DNA of 64,000 bases, from NCBI RefSeq assembly GCF_030929555.1, contig NZ_JAVFVT010000004.1, positions 62,001-126,000 of the forward strand, given 5' to 3'. Source of the stretch: Paenibacillus sp. LHD-117 (GTDB lineage: Bacteria > Bacillota > Bacilli > Paenibacillales > Paenibacillaceae). The notes beneath the pieces were generated by a model that did no database searches, had not been told where the DNA came from, and saw only the letters and a list, made by a program, of their open reading frames with translations. The translations under genes and the position numbers were made by a program. This document shows, piece after piece, positions 57,897 to 64,000 of this stretch (positions are counted from its first letter, which is position 1; each line of letters starts with the position of its first letter).

Positions 57897-59156
57897 TTAT
57901 GGATGATTTCCCTTCTGGACGCTGCGGACCATCCCTTTACCGTCGCAGCTTTTGCAGGTTTCGGCGAGCTGCCGGCTCGCGTTCTCGCGCGCCTTCTTGC
58001 GCGTCAACTCCATCAGGCCAAGCCTAGTCCAACCGACGATGGACGTCTTCGTTCCGTCGCGCCGCGCCTCCTCGATCATTCGGGCCAGCACCTTCGATCG
58101 GCTGTCGTCGCGTTCCATATCGATGAAGTCGACGATGACGATGCCGCCAACGTCTCGAACGCGAAGCAGGCGGCCAATTAACGCGGCGGCCTCCAAATTG
58201 GTGCGGAACACCGTATCCTCCAAATTGTCCGAGCCGGTAAACTTGCCCGTATTGACGTCGATCACTGTCAGCGCCTCCGTCTCCTCCCAGATCAGATATC
58301 CTCCGCTCTGCATGGGGATTCGCCTGGAGAAAGCGGACTCGATCTGCTCCGATACCCGAAACTCTTGGAAGATGCCCCTGCCTCCGCCTCCCCGGTATAA
58401 CTTAACCCGTCCGTCAAAGGCAGGCGAGATATCGCGCAGTAGTTCCGCGGCCTCGCCGTATCTTGCCGAATGGTCGATCCAAAGTTCGTCCATGTCGGAG
58501 GAAAACGTGTCCCTAATCACCCGGTGCAAAAGCCCTTCCTCGCAATGCAGCATGGCAGGAGCCACCGCGCTTCCCGCCTTTTCCCCGATCGATCGCCAGC
58601 GCTCCCGCAGCTTGAAGACATCCGCCTGCAGCGATCCCAAGTCTTCTCCCTCAGCCGCCGTTCGCATTATAATGCCTTCTTCATCTCGCTTTAGCTGCTC
58701 GCCGGCCAGCCGCAGCCGCTCCCGCTCCGCTTCGCTCGCGACCTTCTTGGAAACGCCGACGTAATCCGCGAATGGCAGATAGACGAGCCAGCGGCCAGGC
58801 AAATTAAAGTGCGTCGTAACGCGCGCGCCTTTGCCGCCCAGCGGATCCTTAACGACCTGAACGATCAAGTCCTGTCCGGGCTGTGCGAGCTCGCGAATCG
58901 CCGGTTTGTTCTGCGGCTGCTTGTCCGCATGCGGATGAAGCATGTCGTCTATGTACAGAAATGCGTTTTTGCCGATGCCGATATCGACGAAAGCCGCGTC
59001 CATGCCCGGCAGCACGTTCACGACTCTGCCTTTGTAAATATTGCCGACCAGACTAGCCCCGCCCGACCGTTCCATAAAAAACTCCGTCAGCTGTCCGTTC
59101 TCCAGAACGGCCGTTTGCAGCGTGTCTCCTTCCACGTGCATCAGCATTTGCTTCAT
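57897..59156 (-). CDS. rng: Ribonuclease G/E family
   Basis: 419 residues. S1-like region (GNIYKGRVVNVLPGMDAAFVDIGIGKNAFLYIDD), catalytic domain with the two metal-binding Asp residues in ALTVIDVNTGKFTGSDN and GGIVIVDFIDMERDDSR, and the zinc-link-like CKSCDGKG at the end. It is shorter than E. coli RNase E, so of the RNase G type, acting on rRNA precursors and mRNA. The ATG at 59156 has AAAGGGCGG 8 nt upstream. The extension reading MDFLNNL is the end of repeat copy 5 and is rejected. The gene is flanked by repeat copies 4 and 5. Confidence 0.92.
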   Translation of the reverse strand: MKQMLMHVEGDTLQTAVLENGQLTEFFMERSGGASLVGNIYKGRVVNVLPGMDAAFVDIGIGKNAFLYIDDMLHPHADKQPQNKPAIRELAQPGQDLIVQVVKDPLGGKGARVTTHFNLPGRWLVYLPFADYVGVSKKVASEAERERLRLAGEQLKRDEEGIIMRTAAEGEDLGSLQADVFKLRERWRSIGEKAGSAVAPAMLHCEEGLLHRVIRDTFSSDMDELWIDHSARYGEAAELLRDISPAFDGRVKLYRGGGGRGIFQEFRVSEQIESAFSRRIPMQSGGYLIWEETEALTVIDVNTGKFTGSDNLEDTVFRTNLEAAALIGRLLRVRDVGGIVIVDFIDMERDDSRSKVLARMIEEARRDGTKTSIVGWTRLGLMELTRKKARENASRQLAETCKSCDGKGMVRSVQKGNHP

Positions 59157-59183
59157 GACCGATTCCGCCCTTTTGTAGAGGTT

Positions 59184-59221
59184 GTTCAAAAAATCCAATT
59201 TTGATCACAGATTTTTTGAAC
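59184..59221 (+). repeat. Dispersed element, copy 5 (38-bp remnant)
   Basis: Only the two ends remain: GTTCAAAAAATCCAATTTTG then ATCAC joined to AGATTTTTTGAAC. The left end is identical to copy 3 over GTTCAAAAAATCCAATTTTG+ATCAC apart from one base, and the middle is deleted. It lies between spoIVFB (stop 59248) and rng (start 59156). Confidence 0.8.
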
Positions 59222-59247
59222 ACGCATTTACGCGCTTTTTCTCTATT

Positions 59248-60129
59248 TTAGCTCAAAAGCTCGCGGACTGCACGGTTTGGATTCTTCCCGGAGAGACAGC
59301 TTTCGACGATCTGCTGCTCGGCCAGCACGCGCAGATCCTTGCCGGACGGCTCCATGACGTAGATCAAGTGATAACGTTCGCGATTGAATCGTTTGGCAAC
59401 GGACAGAATCGATTGTTTGCCGTTCACGATTATCGGCGTTGCCTTCTTCCCTCGATCGAGCGCAGCCGCTGCTGCCCGCTGGCGATGGGTAAGAAAACGG
59501 ACGAACAAATACGGCACGTTCCGGTAATACGTCCAGTTGCTCAGCAGAAGAAACAAACCGACGACAAGCAGATTTAGCTGAATTCCGTCTTGGCTCAGAA
59601 GCAGCAGCGGTGCTGCCGCAACGCCGATCATGGCAGCGCTGAACGCCAGGCTGAGCCTCGCCGACCAGAGCAAGGTATGGTAGTAATCGCAGAAAACGCT
59701 GAGCAGCGCGTGCACGAGCTTTCCGCCGTCGAGCGGATGGATGGGCAGCAGATTGAACAACGCGATCATCAAATTCGCCTGCACCACGTATACGGCCCAT
59801 TGATCGTTCCATAAACCAAGCGCTCCGCAGCCCCAAGCCGCAAGCCCCATCCACACGTTCTGGAGCGGCCCCGCGATCGCGACCAGCGCTTCTTCCCTGG
59901 CGTTCGCGCCCCCGGCCTCCACCTCCGCCACGCCGCCGAACGGCAGCAGCTTAATCTCCTTAATCCGCCATCCGAAGCTGCGGGCGGCGAAGACATGGCC
60001 GAGCTCATGCACGAACACGATGAGGAACAGGACGATTAATTCGGTGAAGTAACCGGTAACCGCGGACGCCAGCATGACCATCACGAAGAGAGGGTGAAAC
60101 GACCATGCGATGCCGCGCCATTTAATCAA
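59248..60129 (-). CDS. spoIVFB: SpoIVFB-like site-2 intramembrane metalloprotease
   Basis: 293 residues, M50 family. Zinc motif HELGH at residues 41-45 in the second membrane helix, LLPFGGVAEVE, GPLQNVWMG, and the third ligand in NLLPIHPLDGGKL near residue 139. The C-terminal CBS-like part is cytoplasmic. SpoIVFB cuts pro-sigma-K in the mother cell. The start is a TTG at 60129, overlapping the spoIVFA stop by 8 bp, which keeps the family N-terminus (WRGIAWSFHPLF). Regulation by SpoIVFA and BofC is expected from the family. Confidence 0.92.
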   Translation of the reverse strand: MIKWRGIAWSFHPLFVMVMLASAVTGYFTELIVLFLIVFVHELGHVFAARSFGWRIKEIKLLPFGGVAEVEAGGANAREEALVAIAGPLQNVWMGLAAWGCGALGLWNDQWAVYVVQANLMIALFNLLPIHPLDGGKLVHALLSVFCDYYHTLLWSARLSLAFSAAMIGVAAAPLLLLSQDGIQLNLLVVGLFLLLSNWTYYRNVPYLFVRFLTHRQRAAAAALDRGKKATPIIVNGKQSILSVAKRFNRERYHLIYVMEPSGKDLRVLAEQQIVESCLSGKNPNRAVRELLS

Positions 60130-61063
60130 TCGTGATCACGTCCAACGGATCCATATAACGATCATCCTGCTTCACGGCGAAATACAGCAAGCTTTGGCCG
60201 CCATCCGCCGCTTTCTGCAGCTTGCCGATCGGATCCCCCGCCTCCACCCAGTCATTAACCGATACGGTGGCGCCGCCCAGTTTCCCGTAGACGGTTACCC
60301 TGTTATTGGCATGCTGAATGAGCACGCTGTCCCGCTCTTTCGTCACGACGATGACTCTGCCCGTCTCGGCAGCGGCCACGGGCGCCTCCGAAGCTCCGGC
60401 AAGCTCGACTCCGTTAAGCAGCTCGGCAAAGGTGCGGATCAACGACGCTTCCTGGATCGGAACGACGACGGTTCCCTTCACGCCGCCGTCGACCCCCAGC
60501 GCATCGGAAGGATCGCCTTGGAACATCGGAATAAACGAAGGCGCTCCCGCAAAAACCTCCTTGTACCACACCGCCGCCGCGGCAAAATCGAACTCGTCCG
60601 TCAGCGCCTGCTTCACGAGTTGCTGCCCTTTCTGGGACCAATCCGCATGATACTGGAACATGCCGTACACCCCGCCGAACAGCAGCAGTGCAACTACCGC
60701 TTTCCACTGCAAGTCTTTGCGGAACCGGGTCCATCCGCTTCGCGGCGGCAGCACCGAATCCTCGTACGTGCGCGTCTGCCTGACGAAGCTGCGGGGCATA
60801 TTGCCTTCCCTGCTCTCTTCGCTCCATGCCGACCACGGATTCGGATTCCGCTTCCAGGCAAGCTCCGGATCCGGCGAATAATCGCCGGGTGGTTCATTGC
60901 GTTCTTCGCGCATGACCCGATCAGACTGCGCCACCGGAAAGACAAGATGTGCATCCTCCCTCGCCTCTTTGATTCGTCCCGCTTCCTGCTTTGCGGCGAA
61001 TTCCTCCAGCAACGTCTTTATTTTCTCGTGCCTTCGATGTTTCACGTCGTCTCTTAGCCCCAT
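60122..61063 (-). CDS. spoIVFA: SpoIVFA-like M23 domain protein
   Basis: 313 residues. A cytoplasmic charged region, a membrane segment near residue 135-152 (AVVALLLFGGVYGMFQY), and an extracytoplasmic M23/lysostaphin-like fold in which GRVIVVTKERDSVLIQHANNRVTVYGKLGGATVSVNDWV...GDPIGKL is clear but the zinc-binding HxH is not, so it is probably not a peptidase. SpoIVFA holds SpoIVFB inactive until it is cut from the forespore side. The ATG at 61063 has AAGGAGG 8 nt upstream. Confidence 0.88.
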   Translation of the reverse strand: MGLRDDVKHRRHEKIKTLLEEFAAKQEAGRIKEAREDAHLVFPVAQSDRVMREERNEPPGDYSPDPELAWKRNPNPWSAWSEESREGNMPRSFVRQTRTYEDSVLPPRSGWTRFRKDLQWKAVVALLLFGGVYGMFQYHADWSQKGQQLVKQALTDEFDFAAAAVWYKEVFAGAPSFIPMFQGDPSDALGVDGGVKGTVVVPIQEASLIRTFAELLNGVELAGASEAPVAAAETGRVIVVTKERDSVLIQHANNRVTVYGKLGGATVSVNDWVEAGDPIGKLQKAADGGQSLLYFAVKQDDRYMDPLDVITID

Positions 61064-61155
61064 ACGGCCATCCTCCTTGCTTGCTCGTCCTTTCTTCATA
61101 GTTATGAGAAACGCGGGACAAGTATGCGAAAGTAGCCCTCTTCGATCTCGAGACC

Positions 61156-61205
61156 AAAAGAAAACAGGCATGCCCCGAAGAATCAACCTTCGGTCGCATG
61201 CCTGT
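61156..61205 (-). terminator. Terminator after rodA
   Basis: ACAGGCATGC pairs with GCATGCCTGT, with an inner CCGAAGG-TTGATT-CTTCGG, followed by TTTTCTTTT on the minus strand. Confidence 0.9.
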
Positions 61206-61243
61206 CCGTAACGTTCTATTTTACCTTATGATGTCGACAGCAC

Positions 61244-62392
61244 TTATTCCGCCAACTCGTAAACTTCTTGATGGGCTTTGATGCTGAATACCAATCCGAT
61301 CGACAACATGTTCAAAATGAGCGAGGTGCCACCGTAGCTGACGAACGGAAGCGTAATGCCCGTAATCGGCATCAGCCCGATCATCATGCCGATATTCTGG
61401 AACACCTGGAATACGAACATGGAGACGATCCCGATGACAATGAACGACGCTCGCCTGTCGTAACACTTGAACGCGATCATGATCATTCGGTAAATGAGGA
61501 GAAAATAGAGCAAGAGCAGAATCGCAGCACCCTGGAAGCCGAATTCCTCGCCTATGACGACAAAGACGGAATCGGAGTAGGTGTAAGGAATAAACCCGCC
61601 GTTCTTCAGCTTTCCGTTCAAAAACCCATCGCCGCTCAGTCCTCCGGAACCGACTGCAATCTGGGCGTACATCGATTGGTGCCTGCTGTCGGAAGAAGCC
61701 TCTTCGGGGTTCATAAACGTATTTATTCTTTCATACCAATGCTCTTTTTCTTGATCCGTCAAATAATCCTTAATCTCGGCGTTAAAAGCGTTGAACAAAA
61801 ACATAAATAAGACAATTCCCGCTACAACCGCAGCAAGACCGATTACGACATGGGTATATTTGATGTTGCCGATCCAGAGCATGCCAAGCACGATTACGAT
61901 ATAGATAATCGCATTGCCAAGATCGGGCTGAATCATGACCAGCATGAACGGCAGGAACGCAAACGCTCCGACCGTCAACAGATCGCTGGAGAAGTTCAGC
62001 TTGTCTCCTTGACGGCGCCCCATCAAATAAGCAATGCCTATAATGAGGATAATCTTCATAATCTCCGCGGGCTGAAAGTTCAACAGTCCGCCCGGCAGCT
62101 TGAACCAGCCTTTCGCGCCGTTGATCTCCGCTCCGAAGAAATATACTAAAATGAGTGAAGCGACTCCTATGGCATATAACGCATGCCAAGTTTTGAGCAC
62201 GATGCGGTAATCGAACAATACGGCCAGAATCGCGACAATAAATCCTAATCCGTAAAACGCCAGCTGCTTCAAGTCGGAGCCTTCGAATCTCGTATTCAAT
62301 GTCGCGCTATGAATCGCGACGACGCTAATCGCCGCTAGGCATGCCAGAATGAGCAGAATGCCCCAATCGAGTTTCTTTATTTTGTTAAGCAC
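61244..62392 (-). CDS. rodA: Rod shape-determining SEDS protein RodA
   Basis: 382 residues with about ten membrane helices. KGWFKLPGGLLNFQPAEIMKI and MIQPDLGNAIIYIVIVLGMLWIGN hold the catalytic-region motifs of SEDS glycosyltransferases, and the end GLMPITGITLPFVSYGGTSLILNMLSIGLV is the SEDS signature. The nearness to mre and min genes favours RodA over FtsW or SpoVE. It polymerises lipid II during elongation. The start is a GTG at 62392 with AGGA 10 nt upstream, 8 nt after minD. Confidence 0.92.
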   Translation of the reverse strand: MLNKIKKLDWGILLILACLAAISVVAIHSATLNTRFEGSDLKQLAFYGLGFIVAILAVLFDYRIVLKTWHALYAIGVASLILVYFFGAEINGAKGWFKLPGGLLNFQPAEIMKIILIIGIAYLMGRRQGDKLNFSSDLLTVGAFAFLPFMLVMIQPDLGNAIIYIVIVLGMLWIGNIKYTHVVIGLAAVVAGIVLFMFLFNAFNAEIKDYLTDQEKEHWYERINTFMNPEEASSDSRHQSMYAQIAVGSGGLSGDGFLNGKLKNGGFIPYTYSDSVFVVIGEEFGFQGAAILLLLYFLLIYRMIMIAFKCYDRRASFIVIGIVSMFVFQVFQNIGMMIGLMPITGITLPFVSYGGTSLILNMLSIGLVFSIKAHQEVYELAE

Positions 62393-62399
62393 AAGTCAA

Positions 62400-63191
62400 T
62401 CATCCTATTCCAAGAAACTTGCGGAACCGCTTGAAGGCGCCTGCCTTCTCGTCCAGCACCATAAGCGGAACCATGTCGCCCAGAATGCGGCGGGCGATGT
62501 TACGGTACGCGATCGCCGCGCGGGATGCGGGATTCATGACGGTGGGCTCTCCGCTGTTCGCGGCGGAGATAACCTTCTCGTCATCCGGCACGATGCCAAG
62601 AAGATCGATCGCGAGCACCTGGCAAATCTCGTCGATATCCAGCATCTCCCCGCTCTTCATCATCGCCGGGCGAATGCGGTTTATAATCAGCTTGGAAGGA
62701 ATTTTGTTCCCTTCAAGCAATCCGATCACGCGGTCTGCGTCGCGTACGGCCGCATTCTCGGGCGTTGTGACGACGATGGCGCGGTCCGCTCCCGCGATCG
62801 CGTTCCGGAAGCCATGCTCGATGCCCGCCGGGCAATCGATAATAACGTAATCATGTTCTTGCTTCAATTCGAGCACCATGCTGCGGATCTGCTCAGGCTT
62901 AACCGCGTCCTTATCCTTGGTCTGCGCCGCAGGCAGCATATATAGCTCGTCGAAACGCTTGTCCTTCACAAGCGCTTGGTTCAAGCGGCATCGCCCCTCC
63001 GCCACGTCAACCAAGTCATATATGATGCGATTCTCCAGCCCCATGACGACGTCCAAATTCCGAAGCCCGATATCGGTATCCACCAAACATACTTTTTTGC
63101 CCAGCAGCGCAAGCGCCGTTCCGATGTTTGCCGAAGTCGTCGTCTTGCCGACTCCGCCTTTGCCTGATGTTACAACGATCGCTTCTCCCAT
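62400..63191 (-). CDS. minD: Septum site-determining ATPase MinD
   Basis: 263 residues. Deviant Walker A VVTSGKGGVGKTTTSANIG, VDTDIGLRNLDVVMGLENRI, DYVIIDCPAGIEHGFRNAI, and a C-terminal amphipathic helix KAGAFKRFRKFLGIG for membrane binding. With MinC it blocks septation away from mid-cell. It lies 3 nt after minC. Confidence 0.96.
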   Translation of the reverse strand: MGEAIVVTSGKGGVGKTTTSANIGTALALLGKKVCLVDTDIGLRNLDVVMGLENRIIYDLVDVAEGRCRLNQALVKDKRFDELYMLPAAQTKDKDAVKPEQIRSMVLELKQEHDYVIIDCPAGIEHGFRNAIAGADRAIVVTTPENAAVRDADRVIGLLEGNKIPSKLIINRIRPAMMKSGEMLDIDEICQVLAIDLLGIVPDDEKVISAANSGEPTVMNPASRAAIAYRNIARRILGDMVPLMVLDEKAGAFKRFRKFLGIG

Positions 63192-63194
63192 GCT

Positions 63195-63860
63195 CTACAC
63201 TCCTTTAAATAGGATAGGACTATGCCTGATGCGGAATAGCTGCGAGAGCTTGTCGATCTGCATCTGTCCCTCGTTCAGATAAGCGAATTCCATCGCCGAA
63301 TCCGGGGCTAGCCACTCTTCCGGCGGCCTGCTCACGGTATCCGCGATGCGCAGCTGCGTCGGCCTCATCAGCGACGTCGCGATGATCGCGTCCGTACGCC
63401 CGGCGAAACCCGCATGAGCCATTCCCCGGAGGGCGCCCATCACGTAAATGTCCCCGGTGCATAGCAGCGTGCCTCCCGGGTTAACGTCGCCAATAAGGAG
63501 CAGATCCCCGTCATGCTCAAGCGTTTGTCCCGAACGTACGATGGAAGTAATCACTTGAAGATTGCGAGCGCCTTCTCCGCCCGTCTGTTGGGCACCGGCA
63601 TTCGATTCCATCGATTGGATCATGAGATTCCCTTGCGCCCCGATAATGCTCGTAAGCTGCTCCTTCTGTTCATCCGTAATGATCCTGGAACCTAATTTTA
63701 CGTGTATATGAACGAGAGGGCCCGTCAGCAGCTGCTGATGCGTCTTCTCCAGCTTATGCTTCATTTCGGCAACCAGCGCATCGAACGTGCATTGATCGTC
63801 GAGAAGGAACAGAAGACCTTCCTTGACGCCTTTGATCATGATATGTTGTTTCTCGGTCAC
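63195..63860 (-). CDS. minC: Septum site-determining inhibitor MinC
   Basis: 221 residues. The N-terminal domain (HIMIKGVKEGLLFLLDDQCTFDALVAEMKHKL) and a C-terminal beta-helix with the RSGQTLEHDGDLLLIGDVNPGGTLLCTGDIYVMGALRGMAHAG repeats, which binds MinD. It inhibits FtsZ assembly. The GTG at 63860 has GGAGG 7 nt upstream. It follows the mreD end, as in B. subtilis mreBCD-minCD. Confidence 0.94.
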   Translation of the reverse strand: MTEKQHIMIKGVKEGLLFLLDDQCTFDALVAEMKHKLEKTHQQLLTGPLVHIHVKLGSRIITDEQKEQLTSIIGAQGNLMIQSMESNAGAQQTGGEGARNLQVITSIVRSGQTLEHDGDLLLIGDVNPGGTLLCTGDIYVMGALRGMAHAGFAGRTDAIIATSLMRPTQLRIADTVSRPPEEWLAPDSAMEFAYLNEGQMQIDKLSQLFRIRHSPILFKGV

Positions 63861-63924
63861 GTTTGTCCCTCCCCAACCTATTCAATTCTTGATGGCGGGC
63901 CGAAATTCCTGCCTGGCATTCACA

Positions 63925-64000
63925 TTATTCCTCTTCGCTGTCGGCACCCGATTCCTTGCGGGATTCGAATATCCGGCGAACCAGCACGTACACAGCCAGC
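63925..64000 (-). CDS. mreD: C-terminal end of a membrane protein, probably MreD (truncated by window edge)
   Basis: The last 24 codons are visible, reading LAVYVLVRRIFESRKESGADSE and two Glu before TAA at 63927-63925. A hydrophobic segment followed by a charged tail, directly upstream of minC, fits the end of MreD in the mreBCD-minCD order. The identity rests on position more than on sequence. Confidence 0.6.
   Translation of the reverse strand, partial: LAVYVLVRRIFESRKESGADSEEE

Noticed and set aside
59157..59198. N-terminal extension of RNase G reading MDFLNNLYKR
   Set aside because: It is likewise derived from element copy 5; the ATG at 59156 has a good ribosome site and matches the family start.

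Overview
The window is a GC-rich, low-interruption stretch of a spore-forming Firmicute chromosome, most likely Paenibacillaceae (Cohnella or Paenibacillus type). The reasons are the sporulation genes (spo0B, spoIVFA, spoIVFB, spoVB, bofC, a safA-like gene, a SpoIID-domain gene), T-box leaders on alaS and hisS, an L27 protein with the Firmicute cleavable leader next to its protease Prp, and gene order that follows the Bacillus subtilis minCD-to-yrrO region almost gene for gene. Nearly all genes lie on the minus strand. I see no tRNA or rRNA gene, CRISPR array, prophage or intact insertion sequence.

Reading from left to right: a truncated methyl-accepting chemotaxis protein (1-1206); the alaS block, read 9.1 kb to 1.4 kb (alaS, ireB, ruvX, two DUF1292 genes, mltG, two U32 tRNA-hydroxylation genes), in which the usual trmR gene is missing; an AI-2E transporter, a zinc-ribbon protein, a PRC-barrel protein, iscS and cymR, with mnmA divergent; an accessory block at 14.6-22.2 kb (CNNM/CBS transporter, copC-copD, Nudix, rarA, methyltransferase plus VOC protein, YdeI-like protein); tcdA, aspS, hisS, dtd, relA, apt, recJ, an orphan CDF dimerisation domain, secF, secD; comN, spoVB, DUF421, yrzE-like, yajC, tgt, queA; a SpoIID/SPOR protein; ruvB, ruvA, ruvC, bofC and a highly repetitive LysM coat protein; an amino-acid block (pheB, hom, thrB, pheA, ilvE); obg, spo0B, rpmA, prp, rplU, rng, spoIVFB, spoIVFA, rodA, minD, minC and the end of mreD.

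The contents fit together as translation upkeep (aminoacyl-tRNA synthetases, tRNA modification, D-aminoacyl-tRNA deacylase, stringent response), Holliday-junction processing, protein export, cell shape and division, and sporulation control.

The main non-genic signal is a dispersed intergenic element: four copies of 164-206 bp and one 38-bp remnant, all in the same orientation, with terminal inverted repeats and an internal hairpin whose arms covary between copies. A second, unrelated palindromic array of four 24-nt units lies between the yrzE-like gene and yajC. Both look like unannotated mobile or structured-RNA elements and are the best candidates for something undescribed. All calls come from reading the sequence by eye; no database search was run.
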